DNA of 64,000 nucleotides, from assembly GCA_021464245.1 (NCBI GenBank), contig JADCRB010000016.1:1746348-1810347 (forward strand), given 5' to 3'. The notes under the pieces were generated by a model that saw nothing but the letters and a program-made list of their open reading frames with translations, did not search any database and had not been told where the DNA came from. The translations under genes were made by a program, and so were the position numbers. The stretch's first letter is position 1, and each line of letters opens with the position of its first letter. Below are positions 49,401 through 59,336 of the stretch, piece by piece. The stretch is from Carallia brachiata. Lineage: Eukaryota; Streptophyta; Magnoliopsida; Malpighiales; Rhizophoraceae.

Positions 49401-49809
49401 GAGCAAGTGACCTGCAGCTCCCATCAATTAATTTACTTGTTAAATTTGTTATTTGGTTACTCTAATGTTAAAGATTGATAAATTAGTGTGTTTGGATATT
49501 AGTATCTGAACAAAGTTCATGCTATTCCGATTTCCAGCCAACTTCTTGCAGCTTAACTAGAAATTGGCGGATTGCTTGCAGGTCTTGGAAGCATTAGATG
49601 AGCTGAGAAAGAAGCCTGACGCGCAACCTGAGGAGGTGTTCCCCGTTGAGAAGCTGATTGCAGAGGCATACTCGGTCATTGACAGAGCAGTGAAAGTGGG
49701 AACATTGCACCGAAACACTGGTGCACGCAGAAAGTCGCGGCTTGCTAGGAACAAGAAGGCGGTTGAGATTCATCACGGCTGGTATACCCCTACAACAGTA
49801 GCCAGCTAG
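46479..49809 (+). CDS. RPS20: Plastid small-subunit ribosomal protein bS20c (3 exons)
   Basis: Nuclear gene for plastid bS20, an early rRNA-binding protein of the 30S subunit. Exons: 46479-46653, 46891-47060 and 49582-49809 (190 residues), introns in phases 1 and 0 with GT-AG borders. Residues 1-77 are a Ser/Thr-rich transit peptide with a simple Thr/Ala run (from an ACC repeat), ending SLSVVCEAAPKKK, a typical stromal-processing context near residue 77. Then ADSAVKRARQAEKRRIYNKS and SRKSEIRTRMKK (exon 2), and VLEALDELRKKPD, LHRNTGARRKSRLARNKKAV, EIHHGWYTP (exon 3): the full bS20 core. The start codon lies in AGAGAGAGATGGC, matching the copy at 28144. No stops or frameshifts. Intron 2 (2.5 kb) contains a segment repeated at 53945-55400. 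Confidence 0.93.
47320..48870 (+). repeat. Intron-2 segment of bS20c, duplicated at 53945-55400
   Basis: It starts GCTCTTCATCACAATGCCCT and runs through GGTTTGATGGTACTGGATTT, GTGACGGTGGCAGCAGATT, TTTTCTGGGATTA and CCAGGGGCAAGGTGAACT to GGGTTATTCAAAATTGGGA. The second copy has the same phrases in the same order, apparently near 85-90 percent identical in the better stretches. It could be a segmental duplication or a repeat family; the copy next to a gene with a bS20-like first half favours duplication. Confidence 0.75.
48307..48340. repeat. (GT)n then poly-G tract
   Basis: A short GT run passes into about 20 G residues inside intron 2 of bS20c. The length is likely variable or uncertain in assembly. 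Confidence 0.9.
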
Positions 49810-50160
49810 GATTACGAGCCTGTCATGTTGTTGTGGATCTACCACAGGAAGTGGAGTCTTTGTTAGTGTTGTATTTGGTCTTTTTACATGTTCCTGTTGT
49901 AGGGCTTAGATAGTTAGACGTAGCTATGTATTGGCAATATGTAAAGGAAACAGGTATTTGGAGTTTACTTCGAGGGAAACTTTGGAAAAGCATCCCACCG
50001 AGCTGATGTTTGGAACAAAACCAACCTGTTATTTGAATGATAGCTTGGATATTGAACAGTTTGGAAGCTCCATTTCATTGGCAAAGAGCACCAATCTTTT
50101 GCAAGATTGAGGGAGAGAGAAAGCCATAAAACTTTAGTCTTTAGGGTTTAGCTTCCACTT
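49810..50160 (+). other. 3' region of bS20c
   Basis: Non-coding DNA between the bS20c stop codon and a gypsy fragment on the other strand; presumably contains the 3' untranslated region. Confidence 0.5.
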
Positions 50161-50163
50161 GAG

Positions 50164-50346
50164 TTAGCCATAAGGCTGAAGTATATGGTAGGCCCAGTCC
50201 CCCACCGGCAATTTAAAGTCACGGTGCTTAGCATCAAAAAAATGTTTAGCCTTTTGTAGTTGGTCTTCTATCTCATGAATAATCCTGTCCCATATTGACC
50301 AACACTCGCTCCACTGATTCAAGCTTTGCTTTCGGTATAAGGACAA
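50164..50346 (-). pseudogene. Ty3/gypsy integrase C-terminal fragment
   Basis: Minus-strand 60-residue piece reading IIHEIEDQLQKAKHFFDAKH and RDFKLPVGDWAYHILQPYG. This matches the plant gypsy integrase segment that precedes the chromodomain (aligned as ...L..AQ..MK...D..R....F..GD.V...LQPY). No other part of the element is visible. It lies just beyond the bS20c 3' region. Confidence 0.8.
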
Positions 50347-51858
50347 TAGATTATAGGAAGACCATCTTTTTTCCTTTTTCTTTTTCTTTTTTGCTTTTTT
50401 TTTTTTTTTGGAGAAAGTAGATTTTGTGGGAATTTGAAGCTGGTAGGATTTGTATCTCTAGCCTCCTTCCAAGAGTTTTTGGTTGCTGTTGTGTTGTATA
50501 ATACCAATGTTATGCACTTGGTAATCATCCACTCAACGAACTCATCTGTCTGTAAGACGCCTAAAATGCCGATGGTACGGGTTGAATCCCAGCAGCAACG
50601 TACTTCGTCTCTAAAAATGCTATGAGTTGCACGCTAACATGAGAATGAAGGAGATCTATTTGAGATTAACAGTATTTAAGTAATGAGTAATCTTTATAAA
50701 AATTAGTTAAATGATGATAATAATAAAGTGATCTCCAATCTCTACCTATAAATATAATAATTAAAGTGTGTGTGATTCTTATAAAAAAAAAGAAGTTGAT
50801 TTCAATGTTGTGAAAATTAGATTGAATTAACCGGTCTAACTGATTTAACTAAAGGCGGATAAAGGTCTGATCTGGTCAACACCTTAAAACTAAAGGAGAA
50901 GCAGACTTGTCAAAATCCGATGAATCAGACAGAGAAACTAGCCCGATTTTTTTTGGTTTGGTTAACAAGTTTTTTATGCCAACAAAAACTGAAGTGCTTG
51001 TATAGCACTTCAAACCCACCACCTTGCCTTTGGTAGTTGGCGAACTGTACTACTATGCCAACTTATTTGGTGTTATTCCCTTCTTTTTTTTCCTTTTGAA
51101 TTGAAGCTCACAGTCAACCAACGGGCCCACTTATTATAAGTGTTGTAAATGCATAATTCACAAAATATACATATATTCAATTTTTTTCTTTTAAATCATT
51201 AATTAAGATATAGATATTTATATTTTAAGGATAATCCATAAATTTATATACTATGAAACATCACGTACTGATTTTTTTAATTTAATATATTTTCTAATTA
51301 ATTAATTTGACTTATTTTTCATACATCCATTAGTACAATCTATAAAATAATTTTTTTTCCATATTATCATATATCATTTTGTAAATTATATGATATTAAA
51401 AATTGTAATATTATATTACATGTAACACTTATATATATTTATCACTTACATCAAATATCAAATATAACACTTACATTTTTTTATTATTATATTTCAGCGA
51501 TCAATATTTTTATATAATATATATATATTAACTTTTTTATGTATTTAATATTAAATATTAATTTAAATATTAGTTGAATTTTAAATTATTAATTTTTTTA
51601 TTTTGATAATCAATCCCATTGTGATAGCATTGGTTGATTTGGCGTTGGAACCTATTTTTTCATTGATTGCCTCTCTTATATAAATAAAATATTTACTTTC
51701 CGTCCCCGCTCTACTGGTTTCTTCACCGTCCAAAGGAGACCGACAAAGCGGAAGTGAAAGGTGAAAACATTTACATCAGATCAAAGGGCAATTTTTTTTT
51801 TTTTTTTTTATGATCCGACCGGTGATCTCAAAAAATTGAACCTATAGCTACAAGAAAG
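50347..51858. other. AT-rich intergenic DNA between bS20c and the bL33 gene
   Basis: Besides a SINE-like piece (separate entry) nothing was recognised. 51130-51600 is extremely AT-rich. The 140 bp before the next start codon are GC-richer (CCGTCCCCGCTCTACTGG near 51700) and probably include its promoter and leader, with a T-run at 51791-51809. Confidence 0.45.
50960..51065 (-). repeat. tRNA-derived SINE-like fragment
   Basis: On the minus strand TGGCATAGTAGTACAGTTC (51060-51042) fits a pol III A box and TGGGTTTGAAGTGC (51018-51005) a B box, in the order and approximate spacing of tRNA-related plant SINEs. Divergence from the B-box consensus shows it is old. Confidence 0.5.
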
Positions 51859-53066
51859 ATGGCGGCAACCGCTTTTTTGCCATACTCTTCCTTGGTGGCC
51901 AAGAAATCCCTCTCTTCCCACCCTCTCTCTCCCTTTTTTTCATCTTCTCAGCTAAAGCTCACAACTTTAAGCCCTCTCAGCTTTTCCTTTACTCACACTG
52001 TCTTCTCCAAAGGTAATTGCTTAAAAATCACAGACCAATCTCCCCCTTCCTCTGTCTCTCCCTCTTCCTTTTCCTTTTCCCCGCAGCTCTTTTTTTTTTT
52101 TTTTAATTTTTGGTGGCTGAGAAAGACAAAATCTTAAAATTGTGATTGCTAAGACTTAAAAGGTCGTTGCTTTTTAGAGCAATGACAGAACCAGCTACAT
52201 TTTGTGCGCATTTGATTACTTATGTGCTTTGGCAAATTAAATGGGGTTTTGGTGATTAGTCTTCTAAATCTTTGAAAGGGGTTTTCTTTGCTTCCCTTTC
52301 TCTTGGCAAAGTTTTCAACTTTTTATGCTTTTTTTTTTTTTTGTTTTTTAGTATTGGGGCTTTTTAATTTTCAGATTTTCAGTCAATTAGTGCCATTCAG
52401 AGGCCAGTTCGTGGGTCTATTATTTGCATGGCGAGAAGATATGGTTCCAATAGAAGAAAGAGAAAGGTACGGTTCTTCTGCAAATCGATGGTCTTCTGCT
52501 TAATTTTACTCTTCAAAAGGGGAATTTTTGTTCCTAAAAAAAGGCACATAAAAATGCAAAACAGAAATCGATAGTTTGTAGTTGTTGTTGTAGGTTTGGC
52601 CGTCAGAAACATAGAAGAGCACATCATTAGAGAGTGATATGGGCCTAAATAATTAAATTTGTTCTGCTTCGTTATGAATGTCTAATTTCACTTAGAATCA
52701 TAGATCTTTGCCTTTCTATTTGTTGATATTTATAAGTTTGTGTTCGGATCCTAGATGTTATTTTTAAAAAGTGTCTTTGAGTTTTATTCATTATTTTAGA
52801 GTTTTATAAAAATCTTTAAATAATTCTCGAGTTTTGACTGCAGATAATGAGTAGGAAAAATGGTGGCGACCAACAGAAGAAGAAGAAGAGGAGAAGGAAA
52901 AATAACAGTAAAGGAAGGATAAGTTTAGATCATCAAGCTTGTCTCGAAGGTGGGGACTGGATATGCGTATTCTAAGAAGAAAGGTAAGAATTTGAAGGAT
53001 AAGCTTGAGATCAAGAAATATGACCCCATAGCGAAGTGCCATGTCCTGTTTAAAGAGATGAAATGA
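51859..53066 (+). CDS. Plastid-targeted bL33-type ribosomal protein with a bS20-like transit peptide (predicted fusion)
   Basis: Predicted exons: 51859-52012, 52375-52466 and 52929-53066 (127 residues), introns in phases 1 and 0. Residues 1-69 resemble the bS20c transit peptide: LSFSFTHTVFSK matches LSFSSTLSHHVFSN, the phase-1 intron falls at the same place, and exon 2 ends RPVRGSIICMARR, like RPHISLSVVCEAA. The last exon reads IIKLVSKVGTGYAYSKKKGK, then LKDKLEIKKYDPIAKCHVLF and KEMK: a full bL33 core of the E. coli/mitochondrial (zinc-less) type, unlike plastid-encoded L33. bL33 is a large-subunit protein near the exit site. A second, better pyrimidine-rich acceptor at 52843 would give another frame (ending 52975) and miss bL33. 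The bL33 frame has stops just upstream of 52929, so either the 52928 acceptor is used or a frameshift has occurred. Confidence 0.65.
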
Positions 53067-53944
53067 AGTTGTAGGCTTTTTATCGCAACTATTCTTGTAG
53101 AATAGAAGTTTATGGATCAATGCAAGACTGCTACCTTTTGCTGTCAAGTTTGGATTTCAGTGCTGGATAGACGTAAACTCATATAGACAATGAGTTAATT
53201 GCAGGTCAATGGTGTTTGGTATTACGTAGTAGAATGATAGTAATTTGTGACTGTCATGTTAGCATTGTAGTTGGCCTCTGTTGCTTCTGTCTTGCTTCTG
53301 AAGATTGCTGACTGAGGTTGGTAGCTATTGCTATGTACTTATAGTTCTAATGCTAATGAACACATGCTGCCTTTTGAGAAAAAAAGAAGTGGATGAGTAT
53401 TTGTAGGTATGGCTTTGAGCTGAATTAATTGCTCATTAGGAAATAGAAGAATCAACTGAAACATGTTTTTCACTTGGCTTTCCATTCCACTGGGAATTAG
53501 AACATGAAATTGGAAACATTTTGTGGCAGTGAAACTCGGCTGCTATTACTGTACTATGTGGTCTGTTTTTTCATGGTCAGATTTCTTGGAGTTGCCTTTT
53601 ATACATAAGAGAAACAAAACCATTGATTCACATGCCTGCTATTACTATTGAAGTTCTGCTAACATTATGTTTTGTTACACATGAGCAGCAAAATTCATTC
53701 GACCTCTTGTAGGCTTTGCTTTCCAATCCTTAGTTATCTGAAATGTTCCTTTTTTCTCCCATGCATCCATGGAGCACATATATATAGTTTCCCTCAGCTT
53801 ACTAATTTTGCACTGCGAGCAAATATCCTGGCTTCAAAGCCATAAGATCTTGAAAAAGTTGTTATCTCAGCTTGAAATAAATGAAAGCATTGGCACTGTC
53901 AGCAGAAGCCTTGGCACTTTCAAATGCCCTTTCGGTTTTACTTA
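53067..53944 (+). other. 3' region of the bL33 gene
   Basis: Non-coding DNA with no recognisable gene, ending at the duplicated bS20c intron segment. Confidence 0.45.
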
Positions 53945-55400
53945 AAGCTCTTCAACACAATGCCCTTCCTTTTTTTCTTTTTTTTTTTTGATGTGGTGTA
54001 TTGGAATGCAATGTTTACTTCAAATTGTGCTTCTTTGAATTTCTGCTAAAATTCACTGTAGACCCTGAACTTTAAACCTTTTGGATTAAAACGCTTAAAT
54101 CTTTAAAAAAGTTTAATTGAGAACCTTTAGATTTGTAATTGTTTGAATCAGGTTAAATATGCTGATTCGGTCTAAATTGCAAACGGAATTTAAAGGCATG
54201 AATCAAACTCAGTGGGCCCTTAGGGATATGTAGCAGGTGGATGGTTTGGTCGAACGCTTGTATTGGCTGATTTATGTAATGGTTTTGGTGATTAGGCTCA
54301 AAGCAATGATGGGTGCTGGTAGAGGCAAAGTATGGTAGTGCAATGGGGAAAGTGAGGCTGAGCTGTGAGGGTGGTTTGATGGTACTGGATTTAGGTATCA
54401 GGAACAGGGTGTGGGTGGTGACGGTGGCAGCAGATTCGAGCAGATGGTGGAGCTGACAGTAAAGACATTTTCTGGGATTACTGAGGATTGATTGTAGCGG
54501 TATCATCTACATTGTGGCTTATTGGCGTAGGTTTTGGGCTATGGGATGTCACCAGGGGCAAGGTGAACTCGAGGTTGCCTCTGGGTCTTTTTTTTTTTTT
54601 TTTCAATCTGAAACTCTGGTATCCGAAAATTTATTGGACTCCGACTAATTCAGTTCGAACCGAGTTGACCCATTAAAGAGAACAAAACTCTCTCAGCGTC
54701 TATTTTTTTTGTACACAATACTCAATTCGAGACTTAATGGCTCGCAGAATGGAGGTGGATTATGGTGGTGAGCCTCAGTTCTTTTCTGTTTGAAATGGAA
54801 CATGTTTTCCTTTCAAGACAATGATTAGGACAGAGGACTACTGATTATTTTTTACGTTGGAGTTTGGAGATGGAAATAATGAAGTTTTTTCTTTTTTTCT
54901 CTTGGGGTGGGTCTTGGGTGGCTTCTTGGCCTTTTGAGAATGGTTTCCATGTTTTAATATTTTAATTTTTTTTAATTTTGAATTTTTGATTTGTTTCAAC
55001 TGATTTTAATACAACTTTTTATTATTCCTTCCATTGGAAATTTTGACGGAATCTCTAGATTGCACTTGATTCCAACAAATCAGTTCCTGGAGGTGCTCAA
55101 TCGAACTGTCTAAAAATCAACCGTTGTAATCCAGAAGCAAAAGTTAGGGCTGTAGTACACCTTCAGCTTTGATTTTTATGAGATACCTGTATTAGGTATA
55201 ATTGTGGGCAGTGTCAAAAATACACCTGCAGGTTATAGGTCCGAGTTACGGAAACATGGTTTGTTGTAAAACTATAGAGAAGGTTGCGTTTATTTCACCA
55301 TTTTCAAACCTCATAATGTAAAGCGTCGAGTATTGGGATGTTCTTTGTTACCATTATAGAACCTTGGGGTTATTTAAGATTGGGATACTGTCGTTTACTT
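53945..55400 (+). repeat. Second copy of the bS20c intron-2 segment
   Basis: It begins GCTCTTCAACACAATGCCCT and keeps the phrases GGTTTGATGGTACTGGATTT, GTGACGGTGGCAGCAGATT and CAGGGGCAAGGTGAACT in the order seen at 47320-48870, ending GGGTTATTTAAGATTGGGA. It carries an extra insert of about 130 bp at 54590-54720 with a T-run and GGACTCCGACTAATTCAG. No bS20 third exon follows it. Confidence 0.75.
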
Positions 55401-55499
55401 TGGATTTGAGACAATCCCCATGTATGATCTAACCATTCAAGATCAATAGGCTCCTTAAGCTTTTTTTTTTTTTTTTTTTGTTTATTTGATCGGTTTTCC

Positions 55500-55792
55500 A
55501 ACGAGGGTAATCCTGAATTTGGTTGTGGCAGAAGATGCAAAGTGGTATTGGCTCAGTTTGATTCACATGGATCACAGAAATGAGTCGTTCGCACTCACAG
55601 AGCTGCTAGCTTTGTTGAGAGAGCAGTAGGTTACTAAGCCTATTATGAGGGACACCCGTAGAATTTTCTGTGGACAAAGCTTTTGTTTTGCAATTTCTAA
55701 ATCGGCCAATCCGGTTACAGATTGGGCAGCAAACCAGTTCATGTCTGGCTCCTACCCTGTGGACCTACTTAGCAATCCCCCGACAACCTTAA
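55500..55792 (+). pseudogene. LINE-type RNase H fragment
   Basis: Plus strand, frame-shifted. The clearest part reads FCFAISKSANPVTDWAANQF and DLLSNPPTTL, the C-terminal segment of RNase H domains in plant LINEs (…ANxVADWxA…, …NPPxxLxxLL). An earlier part in another frame reads KVVLAQFDSH. A stop interrupts it and a MITE begins at its end. Confidence 0.55.
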
Positions 55793-56228
55793 CGCTTTGT
55801 TTGGATACCTGTTGGAATTGGAATGGAATGGAAATTTCGAATTCTTAGATACTTTCTGGCGTTTGGCTAAAATGGTTGAAAATTTACGGAAATTGGTTTG
55901 CGTGCTTGCAGTATTGGTCAGTAAAGTGGAATTAAAAAATTGTTTTGTTTGAAAAAATGAATTTACCTAACAGTGCAACAATGGGACAAAAAACCAAGAA
56001 AAAATAATTTAAGTTAATAGAAATGGTATAATAATTTCACATATAATTCTCTTTGTCATCATTTTTTTATATAATCCAAATATATCAATTCACTTTTTAA
56101 TCAATTTCTTTCTCACATTATTCATCTATCTAAACAAAAAAAATTTTATAGCAACTTTCTTTTTAAATTATTTTCTTTCTCAAATACTTTATTTCATATC
56201 AAATTCTTATAATCTAAACAGAGCATAA
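55790..56228. mobile_element. Tourist/PIF-Harbinger-type MITE
   Basis: The element spans 55793-56225. The left end is CGCTTTGTTTGGATA and the right end, on the other strand, TGCTCTGTTTAGATT. TAA trinucleotides lie directly outside both ends (55790-55792 and 56226-56228), as expected for Harbinger-type insertion. The interior is AT-rich and non-coding. Confidence 0.7.
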
Positions 56229-56506
56229 ACTTTTGTTGGAGGCAGACTTTTCGCATTAATAATGAATTTGGGTTTTTCACCCTTCTGTCAAAGAAAAAAC
56301 GAAAACAGGAGCTTTGTTGAGAGATCCGCCGTAATTGATACATTAGTGTAAACTAGCAATCAAAACTTTGAAAAGAGAGCACAACCAACTTTGAGCATTG
56401 CTTTGGAAGATCAATTTTCAGCTTCACTCCCATATCTGTTTTTAATTTTAATTTTCTTTTTTTTTAATCAGACGAAAACACACTTTCCATCCAAATATCG
56501 AAAACA

Positions 56507-56705
56507 TGCAATACGCTAATTTTTGGAATCATTGAAGTATAATGCAAGTGTCTTGGCGAAAAAAATAAATGAATAAATAAACAAATAAAGACAGCCAGTA
56601 AAGCTGATGGCCATACAACCCGGGCACTCGGGCAATTCCTGTCCTTATGTGCATGCAATACGCTAATTTTTGGAATCATTGAAGTCTAATGCAAGTGTCT
56701 TGGCG
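56507..56705. repeat. Direct repeat of about 55 bp, spacing 143 bp
   Basis: CATGCAATACGCTAATTTTT and the following GGAATCATTGAAGT, AATGCAAGTGTCTTGGCG occur at 56507 and again at 56650, with one visible difference (GTATAA against GTCTAA). Between them is AT-rich DNA and a GGGCACTCGGGCAATT stretch. Confidence 0.9.
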
Positions 56706-56892
56706 GTTTAATTTTGCTTCAGAAACTCAAATTAATTTTTTAGTTATGGTGTGTCTTCTTGGAATCGAAATGGGCTAATTAGGTTGGTTTAAACGGCTCA
56801 TATCACATAAATAACTCTATCTACCAATATTACTGCAAATTGAATCTAAATTGACTATTTGACGTCTGCATCAAGTAGCTATCTAATGGGTG

Positions 56893-56932
56893 CTTAAACT
56901 GTCGGGGTTGCCCTTAAACTGTCGGGGTTGCC
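56893..56932. repeat. Perfect 20-bp tandem duplication
   Basis: The unit CTTAAACTGTCGGGGTTGCC occurs twice without a gap. Confidence 0.95.
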
Positions 56933-57805
56933 TAGGAATGTTATTGGACTTGCGCCATTGCTGTATGCAGTTTCTGGATTTTGATATGAGCATCCGTGGT
57001 TGCTAGAATTTTAATGGTGTTTGGTTTTCCTTTTCGTTCAACGAAAAATTGGTACTTCCAAATCTTTGACGTGAGTTTCTAAGTTCTTGAGATTACAAAT
57101 ATATGAAGAAAAAAGCTTCTTGATAATATAAATAGGGACATATGGTGGATGCATAGTAAACCTTTAGATTAAATTCAAAAAACAAAAAAAAACAAGTAAG
57201 ACGATAGACTATATATCTCTTACATGTTTTTTGCATTGCTATGTAGTGAAACTCATGCCTGAATATCTCAATTAGATCTAAGCAAGACAAGGAAGTAAAG
57301 CCAGAAGCAGTATCAGAGGCTGTAGGCCCTTACCATGCTGAAGAAGCCACTTCTGATGGTTATACGATGGTCTTTGGAAATCCCATTTTAATCTTCTCGT
57401 TGAATGTAAGCAGCTCACATTTTAGTTGGCCAATGAATCAAATTGAAAATTGGAATCAAACTAGTGAATCAAATCCTTTTTTTTTTTTTTCAATTTAATT
57501 TGATTAGCAGGATTGTTTAACCAATCCTTTGATTTGACTGGATTTATAAGCATAATACTTAGTTCAGTTGGGATAATTACAATTTTTTTCACCAAAAAAA
57601 ATGCAAAACAATATTGAATTTAAATTTTTATATCTTTTTATTAAGCTAATAATAAAATATGTTTCAGTTGATCCAAACTTCAATTCCGTTAGTTAATTAA
57701 TTTTCTTAAATTTTGAGCATCCGTAAATTTAAATAATATGTCCTCTAAAGGAGCATATGTCTTGTAAATTCATGAATACCACTTGTAGTTTGTTAAATCA
57801 TCTTT
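56933..57805. other. Intergenic DNA with a possible short coding fragment
   Basis: 57280-57410 reads on the plus strand as SKQDKEVKPEAVSEAVGPY and then TSDGYTMVFGNPI. It has coding-like composition but no family I recognise, and no flanking exons were found. The rest is AT-rich. Confidence 0.25.
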
Positions 57806-58485
57806 TAGAGTGCGTTTGGTACATGATATAATATAAAATATTATAAAAATAAGATATTCATATTTGATAAACCATTTGGATAACATAGTACTCATATTTA
57901 TAAGTTAGCGCTATTCCAATATTTCTATAAATTAGATTATCTCATAATATAGATTAAGCCTGTTCTTCAAAATATCTTATACAAAAAAAACTATAATATC
58001 AGTCAAATTTTTTTTTTTATATCTACTTTTGTCACTACACTAACTACCACCATTGCCACCGTTGGTCCGCTCTCTCTTTCATTTCTCTCCCATCTCTCTC
58101 CGTCACCCTCTCTCCTTCTCTCCCCTATCTCCGTCCCTCTGCCTCTCTCTCATCACTCTATCCTTTCCAATTTTCATGTTTAGGTCTAGTTTAGTTTAAC
58201 TGTTGTTAATTGTTTAACTGTTATTAATTATTATTATTGTTACTTATTATTGTTATTAATAAATAAAATAAAGTATAATATTTAAATAAATTAATACTAA
58301 CTATTACTATTTAAATAATAAAACGCTTATTTTAGTTATTTTTTCCTTTAATATTTGGCTGTCGTAAATTGTTTTTGAAAGGAAAAAACCTTTCCTTTTT
58401 CGACTTAGGTCCACCATATCCCAAGCAAGAGAACTACTGTTGCTTTCTTTAAGAGATGTGGGAATAGTCGTCTCAACCTGAGAGT

Positions 58486-58555
58486 CACAAGACCACCTTA
58501 CCAGAGTTCAGTTGGTGGATATCTCAGGGAGGAGAATCCCGGGGGTGGTCTTGTG
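58486..58555. other. 12-bp perfect inverted repeat in a GC-rich island
   Basis: CACAAGACCACC (58486-58497) and GGTGGTCTTGTG (58544-58555) are exact complements separated by 46 bp, within a 200-bp GC-richer stretch (58400-58620) surrounded by AT-rich DNA. Function unknown; possibly the inserted end of another element. Confidence 0.6.
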
Positions 58556-59277
58556 CAGAGGAACAATCTACTGCAACACCGAGGCTGCCGAGGCAAACTC
58601 AAAGAGCAAGGATGGATACAACATAAAAATTAAAATTATTAACGAGTACAATAAAATGATTTTGAAGTTCAATTTTAATTATTTATTATAAAAAATAGTC
58701 AAATAACTAATAAAAATAAATTAATTACTCTGTAAGGATGATAAAATTATTTTAGCATACTATACTATCTAATTATTTTAAATTGTTAAGTGCTATTCAC
58801 ATAAGACGCATTTAGTACAGACTAGGTAGTATAATATAAGATTGTATATGCTAATATAATATATGATAGTTAGATTACTAGCCTATACTGCATTTAGATG
58901 TCATCAAATAATATAAAATAGTTATCATATCTCATATTTGGATGATATGAGAGAATAATATAATATATCAAAATAATTTTTTTACTCTTAAAAATAATTA
59001 ACTTACATTTATTGTTAATTTTAACATTTTTGTTAAATATAATTATAATTAAGTAATAAAATTAATATTTATTTTACATATTATTGTATATTATATTCTT
59101 TATAAATTTTTAATTTTATATAAAAACATTTTTTAAAATTAAGCATTAATTTTTTATACAAATAAATTTTAAGATATCAATAAAAAGATATTAACATTTT
59201 TTTAAAATTTTTTGAGGAAAAAAGTTAAACAAATTTTAAGATATAAATTTTCAATTTTTTATAAAAGAAAATGAAGG

Positions 59278-59278
<1 letters not shown>

Positions 59279-59333
<55 letters not shown>
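59279..59333. repeat. (GA)n microsatellite
   Basis: About 26 GA units continuing into a GA-rich tract to 59478. It gives a spurious Ser/Leu-rich frame on the minus strand. Confidence 0.95.

Positions 59334-59336
<3 letters not shown>

Noticed and set aside
50565..50600. GGTTGAATCCC, possible tRNA T-arm
   Set aside because: No matching acceptor or anticodon arms in the 70 bp upstream.
54153..54506. 117-residue minus-strand frame
   Set aside because: Lies in the duplicated intron segment; the corresponding stretch in the first copy is not kept open, so it is probably chance.
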